Positions 1-13,044 of a stretch of DNA of 64,000 nt are shown piece after piece. Under the pieces are notes generated by a model. The model searched no databases and was not told the DNA's origin. It was given only the letters and a program-made list of their open reading frames with translations. The stretch is taken from contig CP136069.1 of the NCBI GenBank assembly GCA_032622095.1, positions 101,830,278 through 101,894,277 on the forward strand, given 5' to 3'. This stretch comes from Siphonodentalium dalli (lineage: Eukaryota; Mollusca; Scaphopoda; Gadilida; Siphonodentaliidae). Numbering within the stretch: position 1 is the first letter of the stretch; every line of letters begins with the position of its first letter. Made by a program: the position numbers and the translations under genes.

Positions 1-1119
1 AACACACTATTTTAATACTTTACAATTAGGGAAACGCCACGAGCAGACTTGACGTCACGCATAATCTCCGAATGGGGGGGGGGGGGGGGGGGGGGGGGGT
101 GCGAGATAAACGTTCTAAACGTCGTGGGCATGACGTTTAAATTGAGATAAACACCAAGATCACTCGTTAATAATAATCAGAGGAATTTACGGATCGGATA
201 TACATATATAATATTTTCCACAAACTGTTCGTAGTTTCGGCAAATATACAGTGGTTTACACACAGTCCAGCAGTATATTCACAAACTAACGCAGCATTAG
301 TATAGAAAGATATGATTATTATTGCACTAAACGAGCTTGACAGGAGAAGTGGCCATCGAAAATAGTCGATGAATCAACCTCGAAATCGACCTGGTGTGAA
401 CTTTCATTTTCCCTATGGCTTCGGGGACTTTTCGCTCCAACAAACAGTTTATGTTCCAATTTATTTATTGACACGTTGTGATCATAACCTTCGCTATATT
501 ATCTGAAACTTTACTGACGGGATTTTAAAGATGTATCCACCGAATTAAAAAAGAATTTATCGAAATAACCCGGCAAATCCAACACAGCTCCTATACGCGG
601 CTTCACAGTTTCACTCAGATTTACCACTTGTTTGTCTTACCGCAGCCAGCTCCATGAAACAATTAGCCGTGGGCGAGGTTATCGGCCGCTGGCGGAAAGG
701 TGAATTGTAAATTATCTACCAGCAGATAAATGTCAACATCTTATCAACTAAATGCATTTTTAATATATTTTTTGCTTTGTATTCGGTAACAGTGACTACA
801 CAGTGCAGTTTTATCTGGAGATATTGTGTTTTATTGAATGTACTGAGCAGGCTACTACTTACGTGTCTTACTAGTTGCGGATTTTGTTTATAATAAGTGT
901 CAACATGGGTCATTGCATCACTTTTTGTACTATATGTAGTATAATCGACATCAGCCGATTACTAAATTTTAACAAGAGGTTATCGGCCGATGGTGGTTTG
1001 GTCTAAAAATAAACAAATTTACAGTAATTACTAGTTGGAAAATAATTTCAACCTGTATGATTTCAAATTTGTAACTTATGCTGTGAATTCCTAATGTTGA
1101 AATTTTTTAATTTATATTA
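1..1119. other. Intronic sequence, no gene seen; contains a G26 homopolymer
   Basis: AT-rich sequence downstream of the BET linker exon. Positions 74-99 are an uninterrupted run of 26 G. A 14-base motif GAGGTTATCGGCCG occurs twice (about 676 and 977). The first 60 bases resemble the stretch around 32500-32535 inside a hAT element (shared GACGTCACG), so a remnant of the same element is possible. No convincing bromodomain 2 exon was found on the minus strand. Confidence 0.5.
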
Positions 1120-1475
1120 GGCGACACCAATTTTTAAGTCAGGTTTACGAACATGTGGGGAGAAAAAAAGTAGATGCAGGAGGGGAAAAAATAAAAATAA
1201 AAAAAATTGTCCCCCTAATTTATATAAAGTAAATCGTGGAATTTTACAAAAATTGTTTTTGAATGAAATTCTGAACCAAACAAGACATTTCTTGTCATGA
1301 AATACATGAAACTATGGATCTGTAAATTATTATAAGCAGAACCGGATGCGACAGCACATGAAAATCAGTATGCGTGTAAAAAAAATTTGGGAGAAATTTT
1401 TTTAATTTTTTTTCATGAAATGGAAAAAAAGTTGTACGAGGTGTTCGTAAACCAGATTTAAAAATTGGTGTCGCC
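1120..1475. mobile_element. MITE, PIF/Harbinger-like (3-bp TTA target duplication), copy 1
   Basis: The 356-bp element is bounded by inverted repeats starting GGCGACACCAATTTTTAA, about 35 bp long with a few mismatches. TTA lies immediately outside both ends (1117-1119 and 1476-1478), which fits the TWA target preference of PIF/Harbinger. The interior is AT-rich and non-coding, so it depends on a transposase elsewhere. A second, opposite-orientation copy lies at 50385-50717. Confidence 0.85.
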
Positions 1476-1958
1476 TTATCGGAATATTGAAAGAAAATAC
1501 TAATATTTTTTTTTAGGATCAGTAAGTTCAAATATTTTAGTCTAAATATTATTCTATGAATATTTTTCCATGCTTTGACCTTTTCCAATGTTTACTGTCA
1601 TGTTTTGATAATACATTGGTATCTTCTTCTGAAGCCCAATTGGGAGTTTGATCGATCATGCCACTGCAACAGTAATGTTTACATAACAATAGTTTCAATA
1701 TGCAAAATATAGTTATTGGAGAGCTATGAATAATGAAAATAAGACAAAGTTTATTTTGACATGCGCTTGTTGTGTTTTAAAGACCTTTTATGTTATTTCA
1801 CATGAATCCACTTCGAAGACCTTGAGTCCCTTTAACAATCATGTTGCAACTGAAATTCCATAGAAATGATGTTCCTACTGTGATATATGAGACAATTTAG
1901 CCTATACAAAATAAGCATGCAAACTATTATATGAAATATATTATCTAAAATAAATTAC

Positions 1959-2348
1959 TCGTTTAGGCTGTGATGGTGCAGGCACAGCAGGAGGCTCAAT
2001 CGGCACAGACACAGGAGAAACTGACTTAACAGAGTTCGTCTTGTCCACCGGTGTAGCAGCCTTCGAATTTGGAATGGCCGCTTTAGTGTTTGGAGTAGCA
2101 ACTTTTGAGTTTTGAACAGATTTAGAATTGGCTGTTTTCGAAGAAGAAACTGGAGCAGTAGTTGAAGATGTGACCGGAACTGTTGTGCTCGGAGTCTGAG
2201 GACTTGATGGTTGAGACGATGGCGATTTAGATTGTGTGGTGGCTGTTGAATTTGGAGTGGTGCAATTTGTGGATGCAGCTTCTTGTTTTATTCTTATGGG
2301 AGGCTTAATCTTTCCAGATTTCTTGCTTGGAATTGGAATTTCAAGTTC
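1959..2348 (-). CDS. BRD2/3/4: BET protein exon: Ser/Thr/Pro-rich linker after bromodomain 1
   Basis: The acceptor is TATTTTCAG before 2348. The exon runs 390 bp (130 codons) to a probable donor CGA|GTAATT at 1958. It begins ELEIPIPSKKSGK, which continues MPPE of the previous exon to give the MPPEELEIP that parallels the vertebrate MPQEEVEL segment. The rest is low-complexity, with repeated S/T/P/A and K and no domain, as in the linker between the two BET bromodomains. The right-hand boundary is secure. The donor is a weaker match (GTAATT), so the exact exon end could differ by a few codons. The next exon is expected left of position 1 or hidden in 1-1950, where I found none. Confidence 0.86.
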
Positions 2349-2697
2349 CTGAAAATATAAATAATGCATTTTATGATTTATTGGAGACTTTCTGCAGTGT
2401 TACTAATATACAAAAATAATTGATAAAGTTCATGTGACTATTACAAAAAACACAACTTTGGGAGTTTTCTAATATTATTGTTAAATTAGAGGAGAGGCCG
2501 ATCACAATCTAGGTAGGTGTTTAACCTGTACCTTCTACCATATCATATTACCAATTCAATCTAGACTGAATATATGATGTCCAGAGATGATTGGAAAGAT
2601 ATATTAAGGGGTTTATCATTTTCTTATATGTGTATAAATATGAGACTGATTAGATAAATTATTGATTTGGATAGCATGTTTTCATGTTATGGTAATA

Positions 2698-5600
2698 CAG
2701 ACCCTCTCAAAATAAGTGTCCCTTTTAACGCGGTCCTCAACCTGGTCGTAACGCGGTCGTAACGTCAACGCGACGCGGGTTGTTGCGTTGATAACGTGTT
2801 GGTGATACGTTACGACTGTGTTGAAAATCAACAGACCGCATTGAAGTTTAACGCAGACCGCGTTTACGTTAAACGCGTTGCGTAAAGGATTAACGCACAC
2901 ACGTTGAAGATTATAATCACCGCGCCGAAAAGTAAACAGACAATGAGTCGCGTTATTTGGTATTATACTATTCAATTTTTGTTTTATCTACGCTCACCTA
3001 CATGTATGACTAATTTAGTGTAATTTCACCACTCTCCGAAAACCACATATCTAGATGCATTCTTTCCAAATAAGGCAATTTATTTGCAGCTTTTGACTTG
3101 TGCAGCTTTTGACTAATGTTAGTCTTTTTTTTTGTGATATATACAGACCAGTACAATGTGCATGTATCAGTGTATCGCACGGAGCGGTCGTGTGGTTGTG
3201 TTTCCCAATGTATGGAGTAAAACACTACGCGCGAATATATTGCCATAAATGTCCGCTACAGAACTGCTGGAGAGTGCATATATGTACATGTCGAACGTTG
3301 CAAACGGAACGAAGAATACATCTAATAGGCTTATTAGCAGTAAATAAACCACAACTAACTAACATTCTGGTTTCGTAGTTGACGAAACCAGAATAACTTC
3401 GTCAACTATATAATAGATTTAAATTCACGGTATAAGCATGATGTCTGTCGTTTCTCTGCAGCAGTACGTCAGTCTCCGTTCAGGATGTGAATCTGACAAA
3501 TTAGAAAATCAATTTTCAAATATGGGTGGAGTTACAGAAAAATTATCTGGTGGTGGTGTGTGTGTTTTGTTTTAGTGGGACATTGAATTACCGTATATAT
3601 TTTGTCCGGCATCGGCGTTTGAAATCAAATGGGTAAGCCATTATGTGTAGACTTGTGTTTGATTTGAATTGTTGCTATTTTACGACGATGCAGAAATGAT
3701 AACGAATTTCGAATAATACTGTAAATAAATGTGCTAAAGATAAAATGCACAGGGGTCTGGGAACTTTTTATTTCATTATATTAATTTTTAAATTAATATC
3801 ATAAAATGATATAAAAAAAATCTTCCAGGGCCCGTGTGTAAAAGATATCATTGCACGTTTATCTTTATGTGGTTATTATGCACAATATTGTATGTGTGCC
3901 ATTTAATTCCTACCGAAACTATCATACCATGAACTAAAGGTTTCTATAATTGACATGTATGAGGTTTTGATGACCAGATATCGGCTTTCAACAGAATACA
4001 TTTAACTCATTTGTTGTCAGTCTTGCAAAAATTCCAATTATCGCTTCTAATAAAGAGCGTCCATACTTCCACCGAAACATGGTACTGGTAGGTAATAAAG
4101 AGCGTTTAAATTATGATAGTTTGTACTCGTTTTCAATGTAAAACCATAAACGTATGTAAATATAGATCGGTAAAATGGTGGACACTTGTGTGTTTTCGCG
4201 ATGTCTGTCTGTGACATAATACATGTAATTGATAGTGGCTATTTTAAAGTTTTCTTTTAACCCGGAATGCTAGAAAAATACAATTTTGTCTAATTTGGTA
4301 TCGACTGCGTGGGACCGCGCTGGATCTTCAAATGTATATGTTTTGTTTTAAAAAATTTGATGAAGACAAATAAATAATTGAATTCCAGTTATTTAATTCT
4401 GGTAAGAAAACCAGAATTTAACTGAATTATTAAACTTATATATACTACGGTAAAAAGAAAGTTAATATTTATCTATATATACAATAGCGGACAATTACTG
4501 AAACGTACACGTAGATCTCGTATGCTGTACATGTATCTCTTCGAAGCTACATTGAATACGATTTCGTTATTTCATCATCTTGGAAGTAACACGACTTCAA
4601 CGAGTGGTCATTGCGCAAGCTCCATGCAGAGTTCAGTCCCATACGCAGGACTTACTGCTGCCCGCACCTGCACGGAATGTGAAGAAATGTCGCATTTATT
4701 TATTTGAGACTTTTGTAGGTTACAATTCATTGAATTTCATTCTGAGAAACTGAACTGTCCATATTCATTTGAAAGTGGTCTAGATCAAGCCAGAATGAAT
4801 TGTAACTGGCAAAACACTTCAATAAAAAATGTTAGATTTAATTAAGAAAATACACGTGCCGGCAGCGTTCAGACATTGTGTAGCGAGGGGACTGAACTGT
4901 TTTGCAGCTTGGTCATTGCGATGCAAGCTGTCCACTAGCCAATAAAAACCGACGAAGTTACGACAGCACGTGTTCAATCGAGAATTCTGTTTGAGTCACA
5001 GGGTATCAATTTCAACTTTACCGAAGACTATTGTATTTGAGTTCATTGACACCGCTGTCAATCATTCGCGGCATGCTTTTGATCTGCGGTCTGTAAATTA
5101 AAGTGACAAATCATTGGTTACAAAATCAGAGCGCTGCTTGTTTTACAGGTATTGCACAACACATGGATAATTAATATTTTAAATTATTTGCATCACTGTA
5201 CATGTATATGCATGTGTCGATTACCCACGTGCGTGTACAATACTGTACATGCGCATGTGTGTTTTAGTGTACCCTCACGAAGATTTCAAATGACATCGGA
5301 CCCTTGGCGTACAGGTTATCTTATCGACTTCTTATACTTCCCAAGTCCAGTCATCGCACGTTAGGGGATAGAGCTTTCTGTGTTGCCGCACCTATCTTGT
5401 GGAACAATCTTCCCGACAATCTCAGACTTATTAGTCATGTTATGGAATTCCGCAAACTTTTAAAAACTCACCTTTTTAAAATCGCATATGGAGTCATAAC
5501 GAGCATCTTTTTAGGATTCGTGTATCTGTTTGATTCAGTCATTTTAACCCTCACATATTTCTTATCCAATCTGTTTTTATTGTATATATACTTTTATCGA

Positions 5601-6363
5601 CTCTTTTATGTAACAGCGCCTGCGAACACAATTCTGTTGTGGGTTAGGCGCTATACCAATGTTAATAATAATTTATTAGGAGGTGCGCTGAATATTAAAT
5701 ATTCAAAGAATACACACGTGTACATGTACATTGCGACGTGAACTCAAAGTTTTTTGTTTGTTAGAAATCTCAATTGCATCTCTATTAATTCGTGCAGCGC
5801 GATCAATGTGATCTGCATTTATTTATTAGTTTTTTTCCGGAAAAATTCTAAATGTAAATGTAAAACATTATCACCAATAAATCATGCATAACCCAAGCCA
5901 AAAACATTGTATTATTTTGGCAACGTTCCATTGTGAACCAAATGTCACCGTCTCGATTGATTACAACCTTTCGTTCCGTTTCCTATCAGCAAATTGTATA
6001 AAACTAAAATTGGTGGCCGTCGTTCATTTTCTCTCTTCAATTGAAAATCTTTCAATAAAATGAGCTAATGTCTCAAAGTTAGAATTCACTATCGTGAATA
6101 TTCTTGTTTACAATGTTAATCATTAATTGTTATTACAGTTGATAAGTTATTCTCTCGATATCTTGTTGCGTTGACGGTTATCTCGACCGCGTTAGTTGCA
6201 TTGACGGTCATGCCAACCCCGTTATGTTGCGTTGACGGTTACCTCGACTGCGTTGAGAAAAAATCACGACCGCGTTGGAGTAACATTACGACCGCGTTGG
6301 GAGTTTTTATCATCAACGCGGTCGTAACGTGGTCAGGAGGGACACTTCTTTTGAGAAGGTCTG
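2698..6363. mobile_element. Tc1/mariner-like TIR element, non-autonomous, 3.7 kb
   Basis: The ends are inverted repeats of about 25 bp (CAGACCCTCTCAAAATAAGT at left, CAGACCTTCTCAAAAGAAGT read from the right), both followed by GTCCC. TA duplications flank them at 2696-2697 and 6364-6365. TIR start and TA target fit Tc1/mariner. Just inside both ends lie arrays of a short GC-rich motif (variants of AACGCGGTCGTAACG and GCGTTGACGGT), at 2725-2960 and 6160-6330. No DDE/D transposase is recognisable between them. The middle holds a LINE fragment (5320-5500) and otherwise unrecognised sequence. Confidence 0.8.
5320..5500 (+). pseudogene. Non-LTR retrotransposon fragment: C-terminal tail of reverse-transcriptase ORF
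   Basis: The translation contains GDRAFCVAAPILWNNLP followed by about 20 residues and KTHLFKIAYG. This matches the tail found after the reverse-transcriptase domain in many animal LINEs of the CR1/L2/Jockey group (family pattern YGDRAFSVAAPxLWNxLPxxIR...FKxxLKTHLF). The reading frame upstream is broken, and no polymerase motifs are present. It is therefore a 5'-truncated, dead insertion captured inside the Tc1-like element. Confidence 0.8.
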
Positions 6364-6380
6364 TAGGTAGGGTTAAAATT

Positions 6381-7203
6381 AACAAGAGGTGGCATCAGAG
6401 ATGCTTTGTCTCGATTTCGGTGGCTTACCGCCGGTGGCTACCGCCAATTGGTGTGCATCAGTATCGGTAGACTAATTAATAGGTAAAATCGAAAAATGAC
6501 TAATTAAGGGGCCATAACACCATCAAATTTTATCGGGCCAGGCTGGTTTTCGAACTCGTCCGAAATATTCTTGGCAAGTATGTCTATTCCAAATTTTAAA
6601 CAAATCGGAGGACGTTTGTTGAAGTTATCGCGCCAACGAGCTCAAAATTCGTACAAAATTACTAATTAAGGGCCATAACTCTATCAAATTTTATCGGACC
6701 AGGCCGGTTTTCGCACTCGTCCTAGATATTCTTTGGAGACACCTATTTACCAAATTTCAATCAAATCGGATAACGTTTGTTGAAGTTATCGCGCTAACGA
6801 GCTGAAAATTCGTGAAAAATGACTAATTAAGGGCCATAACTATCAAATTTTATCGGACCAGGTCGGTTTTCGAACTCATCCGAGATATTCATGGGAGACA
6901 CGTATATACCAAATTTCAATCAAATCGGATAACGTTTGTTGAAGTTGTTGCGCTAACGAGCCTAAAATCAGTGAAAAATGGCAAAGGGCCATAACTCTGT
7001 AATAAATGTGCAGACGAACCCGATTTTTTTGTCTGCAGCTTACGTACATGGATATGTACTCACACACCAAAATTTTTAATCCGTCAATAAACGGTTGAGT
7101 TATAAGCAAAACATGTCACCCCCACGCCCGCCCGTCCGCCGCGCGCCCGCCGTCCCTCATCAAACTATAAGTCGAGTTTTGGAAAAAAACTCGACTAATA
7201 AAT
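6381..7203 (+). mobile_element. HINE (Helentron-associated) element, subfamily F
   Basis: The 5' end is AACAAGAGG, then the palindrome GCATCAGAGATGC (6392-6404). The body has about four tandem units of roughly 155 bp, each with GGGCCATAACTCTATCAAAT, GTCGGTTTTCGAACTC and AACGTTTGTTGAAGTT motifs. The unit array is followed by a GC-rich CGCCCGCCCGTCCG tract and a 3' hairpin at 7170-7196 (arms AGTCGAG and CTCGACT), then AATAAA. Tandem core, simple-sequence tract and 3' stem-loop are the defining layout of HINEs. It encodes no protein. Confidence 0.8.
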
Positions 7204-8040
7204 CAATACAAGAGTGTGTCGTGATTAATCTGGATGTGAATTACAAAAGAGGCCAAACTATACTGCTACAAATATGGTCCGTCCCTTGTCTAAACACTCG
7301 GTTCCAAGCTTATTCATTTATTAACATTAAAGCAAAACAAGGCATCACTAATAATCAATAAGAACGTTCAATAGGCTTCTTACTGAGGGTTCATTTAATA
7401 TTTTTCTATAGAAATGTAGATTTATCTGCCTGTTAATATCCATTGCAAATATAATTCATATTGGCTATCAGCAATTAATTAAATTTAATATTGATTGCAT
7501 GTATCTATGGAGTGGGTGTGAACTGTGAAGGGTAGGGTCCAGCAAAATATTTGGTATTCATAATCATATTTGATTCAACCACAGTATTCAATTCACGAAT
7601 CAGCACCGAATATCCAGTGACTATCTAAAATTATTTTTTGCAATGTTTTCCCAGTCAGAATGAACCAGTTATCAGTGAAAATGGGAAGGATTGTGTCTGG
7701 CATTGATACTTATATTATCTCCCCGGAAGTATATATCATTTCACATGCCATTAGCGTCCAACCTCATTCTCGCTAAACATGGTGACTTTGTGGTATATGA
7801 AGCCAACCTCTCAACCTTTTATCAACAATCACAGATATGAAACTTGTTAATCATAATTCTGCTTTCATTTTCAGATTCCGCATATAACTTGCAGCTCTAA
7901 AATTAAATGAAGATTTCTTTGTGACGTAATTTTAAAGTTTCTGTTGTAAACAAGGTATAAATGTCTGCGTCACAAACCCATTTTGTAAAAGACTCGGTGG
8001 AAAATGTCTATAAATATAGAACATGTAATGATGAATTCAA
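7204..8040. other. Intronic stretch, nothing recognised
   Basis: AT-rich single-copy-looking sequence. No splice-flanked exon, RNA gene or TIR was found. Confidence 0.5.
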
Positions 8041-8826
8041 AATACAAGACACTCAATGACTGTGGGGTCCCTTCAGCTGACTAAAGACTGAGACACTAAA
8101 GACTACAATACAACAGTCGGTACTTGTAACAGGGACATAGTCAGAGGTTCTCAGATGAGCAGTTCTCTTCACCTTGAATTTTTTAATTGCACATTTGTCA
8201 AATCTCCAACCCCTTACCCTTTTTAAACAAGACAACCAGACCACAGTCCTAAGTTCACAAAATTCCTTTTGCTCATCCCTGTTTGGTTGAAATTTTACAA
8301 CTGGTACCAGTACTTGGAAATTTCCAACCTGACATCCCCCATAATGGCCATTTTGATTCAACAGTTTAACCCGAAGTAGGAAAATATGGACTGTTACTGG
8401 TTGGAAAATCAAATCAAACTATGTGAACAATTCTAACCTATTCTAGTGTGATAACATAATCTACAACTAATGTTATATCAGGCATGAATTTTACATTTGT
8501 TGAAAAAAATGTTGAAGTAGGGGGGGTCAAAACTTCACACTACCGTCTACACTCCCTCCCCATTGCCCCCACCCAGGCAGCTTAGAAATCATATGAATCT
8601 ATATATTATTATACCAGTACCAAACAGCATAGATAAAGGTAGGGTGGGGTGGGGAAGTTACATCTCCTATCGCTGCCCCTATTTAAAATGTGAACCCCCC
8701 ATCTGAGATCCATTCATCTAGTAATTCAAATAGTAGATTTTAAGAGTTGAAGTTAATTGATTTCCCTGAGAAATTTCCTAAAAAATGACACCATTTGAAC
8801 AAATCTGAACCCCAGTCACCCAAGGA

Positions 8827-11800
8827 TAGGGATGAAAGTGATCAATAAACAAAATACCTGAAATGTCAATTCTCGGTCCTAACACGATATGCTGTAGGCA
8901 TATCCCGAGGGCCGTAGGCCTGAGATGGGGAAGGGTATGGGAGGGGGTGTCCCCCTCGCATAGAAGGGGGGTCCGGTGGCACTCCCCCGGGAAATTTTTG
9001 AAAATCCAATGGTCTGAGAGTGAATCTTGGGCTTTATATTGTGCTATTCAGATTGGCAAATTTAGTCATATTTCACTCTTTTTAGATAGCAAATTCCTTT
9101 TTGTGATTTTCTGTACTAGTATCTGATAACTAAAGGTCATGACCAAATTAAGTTTGTTTCTACTCTTCCAACTTATACCGGTACATTGTACAACAAATAT
9201 TCCTTTGTTTAAAACTTTATAAGCTTTGTTTCACTTTGAATTTTTCACCCTTTTATACAAAGACATGTACCGGTATGTATATAAATATTGTCCTTGAAAT
9301 GTGAAAATAAATATTCTATGGTACGTAAATGTACTCTGTCTGAATAATTTGGGAGAAGTACAGGGTAGAAACACTTGGAGATTGATTCTCAAAATTTCCT
9401 GGCATGTATTCCCTCTAGCATAATTGGAGCCATGCTTTTATATTTATAGGAACTTATTTTGACACTACCAGTATGAGTTTTGACACTACCAGTAAGAGAG
9501 TAATAAATTCAAATTTGAAATAATATACTGTTGAAAGTTACTAGAAACCGTATTATAAATTTGTAAACCTAAACTTTTAGTTTATATGTTGAATACAATT
9601 GACATGCAAGAAATTATCATAGTTGTATATACCTGATTGACTGGCTTGTATGCAGCAGTATATGTATCGTATATAATATTTATGTCCACGGAATGCACTG
9701 TTTATAGTTTATACAAGATATCTGTTCAAAAGTAACTCATTTAAAATCCATATACATTTATATACATGTCATATCGGCAGCAGATTCATCTATTTCTCTT
9801 TCTTCTTCTTTGGAATGGTGTAATCAGGTGCATTTGCTTTCCTTTTCATTATCGAGTGCCGGATTGTGTTTGCGCACTGGTGTGTGGTTGTTAACTTGGG
9901 CAATTTAGCAGGTACTTCAGATGTGTCCTTCTTACACTTACTGAGTTTCTTCTTGTACCTCCCGTATGCTGTCTGAATGTGGTAGCATACACGCTTATCA
10001 ACTTTGATGATGAGCATCAGTTCGACGAAATAGTTCTAACGAGGATTTTGATTTTGATCGCAACTCATAGCGAACAGTTTGATATGCAGAATATGTCCTT
10101 GTATCCAGTCTGTTGGTGGTTTTGTTGACAATATAATTCATACTGCTGAAGGATTGTTCCACGTCTGGTGCAGTGAATATACTAAGAAAACATTTTATAA
10201 TTTGAGTGAGAATGGGATATTTGCATGTTCTGAATACCATTGTCCACCACGCATCTATTTTAATGGGTTCCCATTTTCATCCAGAGCATCTGGCAATGTA
10301 GGGTCCAACTGAATTTTTGAGGGTTCCAAATAGAAATCATTCATTTTTCCATCATTCAAAACAGTCGGGAAGTATTTAGCAAGTTTCTTGAATGCTTCAT
10401 TGGTCAACCCATGTCCAATTGCCTTAGGGTCAATGGCAGAAACACATTGAAGAAATTTATTGTTAAGTGGAAACTTCTTCAATATATACTCGGATGTGTC
10501 GAGGTAAGCACACTTCACCTTGTCCATGAATTCTTTTCCAGATGTTTTATCAAATTTGGTGTACGTCTTCAGTATGGCTTCTGTGTTTGCACCGAAATAC
10601 ATGTGATGTAGTGAGTTGTGAAATTTATCATCGTAAATATCAACTGACTTCAGCTTCCTGTCGCTGAATGTCCTTACAATTTCGTGCTTCATGAAGCATG
10701 ATAACAAATGCCGAACTAGGATAACCTGTTCATCATATAGTCTGTGAATTAGGGGATCCTTCTGCTCGAATGTTAAAATAAATTATTTAAAAAGCGGTAG
10801 GATTTCAGAATACATATTGAGATGAAGACTGGTTTTAATGTCCTCATGAAATAATCTCTGAATAATCTTTTCCTTTCTTTCTTTTCCTGGAGCTGTTAAT
10901 TTTTTACTGCGTGCTAGATTCTTGATTTTAATGACTTGCTTCTTGATGTGGTCATTCTTACCGGAGAGAATTTCATCCAATATCGGATTATAGCAATACA
11001 CATGACATCGTCCTTTGACATCCATGATGAATATATCAGTTTTAATGCAGGCAGCATATCAAGTACTGGCGTTGATGCATCAAGGACAGAAAGCCAGCGA
11101 TGTTCAATTCTTTCTCGAGGAGAACTGTATTTTATATCTAAATACCCGGACAGTTTTTCCAGATAGTCTCGAAGATCACGACACCATTTGAAGTCAATAT
11201 ATATTGCATCAGTTAACTTTTCAACATGGTCATCAAAATGACTAGTAAAATGTTTGACAACATTGTGCACATGATGACAAACATCACCATCTATGTCAAC
11301 TAGGTGTGGTGCTTCTTCACGTAGACGAGTTTCAAACCCGCTAACTTTACCCCTCATGTAATTCGTCGATTCTGACAGAATTGAAATAAGATTTCCTATT
11401 GGAATGTCATCCTCATTGAATAAATCCAAAACCAAATTTATTAAAGTTTCTGCATTCACAACTTTTATCGCAACTGACGCATAATGTTTAACAACAACCT
11501 TCTCTTACTCCTCGCTATAGTACGATACCAGAATTGAGAGCAACTTTTCATGTTTGTTACTCAGACATTCATCCATGTTCAAAGAAAATCTCGAATATTT
11601 TAAGTCGGCCACTAATCGTTTATGGTATGCCTCAGCTAAACCATCATTAAGTTTGTAACTGGCAGTTGTCCGCTCCATGGACAACTCCCCAAGAACAGCG
11701 CGATCACGTGCCATTTCCTTAGCATAATCAATTAGATGTGGAACCAATGATAGAGGTAAAGAATTCTCACACATGAAGGCTAGAGTCCGAGCTTCGGCAT

Positions 11801-12770
11801 GAGATTTCCTGGTTTCCGTAAATTTGAACATACATTTCCATTGTGAACATTTTGTGGTGCACCATATGGAATGGAACATATTTCATTATTACTAGAAGTA
11901 CAAGGAGTGGGAGATTTGTTATCACTGCGAGATCCATCATCCAGAATATTTTTGAGATTATAGAATGTTGCTGGCAATGACTGGTTTGAGCTAATGTTGT
12001 TTCTCTGACGAACGTGTAAAACTGCTTTTGAATGTTGTTTGAGAGCCTTTTTCCCCCGTCATTGGAATAGTTTATTTCCTTGTTGCACCACGCACATTTA
12101 GCGATTCCGGTGAGATTAATTTTTCGAATAAAGTCTGAAAAAAAATCGCCGTTGTTATCCTTTTCCTGAAGCCAAGCCCACCGGAACTTGTTTTTAACAT
12201 CCCGATCTATATTTGAGACATCGTCCTGGCTTTTTACTTCCATAACTACATGTATTATAACTATAGAATAGAGTGTGTTTTTTTCTAACGAACACAAGAC
12301 ATATTTGTCTTTGTCTTTGAATAGTTATGGCACCAAATGATATAATAACTGTGCGGTGATTGGCGGAGATCAACATGATGCCAAGGATTCCTTCAGAAAG
12401 CACCAACCACAGACAACTTATCACAGAACTTGGCATTGAACACGTGCGCGACCGGTGAATACATAGATTACCGGTGTCGAAAATAATGACCTACCATATA
12501 TCTAATATATCGGCAACCATTACCCAAAGTAAAATTGAATGAACTCGTAACACGCCGAACAGCGACTTACCTCTGACAATCTCAGTCTCCACCCCCCAGA
12601 ATTTGCCAGTGTAAAGATTTGACTTTACCGATCAATTTGAACGTGTTTTTTTAATAAAAATAAATCAATATATATATATATATTATTATTTTTTTGGAAA
12701 TTCAGGATTAGCTTCAGAAAATTATCAAAATACCGGAATTCCGGGAAAAACCGGAAAACTTTCATCTCTG
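8827..12770 (-). mobile_element. hAT element, 3944 bp, with decayed transposase
   Basis: The 12-bp terminal inverted repeats are TAGGGATGAAAG at left and CAGAGATGAAAG read from the right. They are flanked by an exact 8-bp target duplication CCCAAGGA at 8819-8826 and 12771-12778, the hAT hallmark. The target is a HINE-G repeat. The transposase lies on the minus strand (12243-9790) and is broken. The left 950 bp is non-coding and includes a GC-rich patch (8880-9000) shared with 45845-45970. Confidence 0.93.
9790..12243 (-). pseudogene. hAT-type transposase pseudogene
   Basis: The ATG is at 12243-12241 (MEVKSQDD). In order: a zinc-finger region FRWAWLQEKDNNGDFFSDFI..KCAWC, with the paired HxxxxxH (HSKAVLH) in a shifted frame near 12020; then AEARTLAFMCENSLPLSLVP and MDE (candidate first catalytic Asp, near 11560); a central region with DGDVCHHVHN and EHRWLSVLDA; and a C-terminal hAT dimerisation domain with ISIF-like LSIFTAPDVEQSFSSMN (candidate catalytic Glu in DVEQ, near 10190). 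Damage includes frameshifts near 12040, 11000, 10260 and 10016 and in-frame stops near 11505 and 10783. It is therefore inactive. The family is clear, but the subfamily (a C2-H2 finger unlike a classic BED) is not assigned. Confidence 0.87.
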
Positions 12771-13044
12771 CCCAAGGACCATCCATACCAAATATAACCT
12801 AAATAGGCCAGATGGTTCTTGAGAAGAAATTGTTTAAGAATTACTATGGAGGGAACTAGTAAAAAGCACTGGCTTCGCACCTATTTGACCTGATTAACTT
12901 ATTTGAACAAATATGAATGCGAGTCACTAGGGAACATCCACACCAAAAGATATAAACAGCTTCAGTCTGGGGAAGAAAACAATTGTTGATGAACAGATGG
13001 AAAGACATCCTGACAGACGGATGAAAGGGAGGACATTCTGAAGA

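Noticed and set aside
600-720. Candidate further BET exon on the minus strand (ends CTGCGGTAAGAC)
   Set aside because: The donor-like sequence is attractive, but the translation shows no BET linker or bromodomain 2 features, and no acceptor in matching phase was found.
2490-2545. HINE-B-like 5' phrase GGAGAGGCCGATCACAATCT near the BET linker exon
   Set aside because: Only about 40 bases match, and no core or 3' end follows; it may be a worn fragment but is too short to annotate as an element.
5152-5364. 70-codon frame just upstream of the LINE tail
   Set aside because: It shifts out of the LINE frame and shows no reverse-transcriptase motif; treated as decayed sequence.
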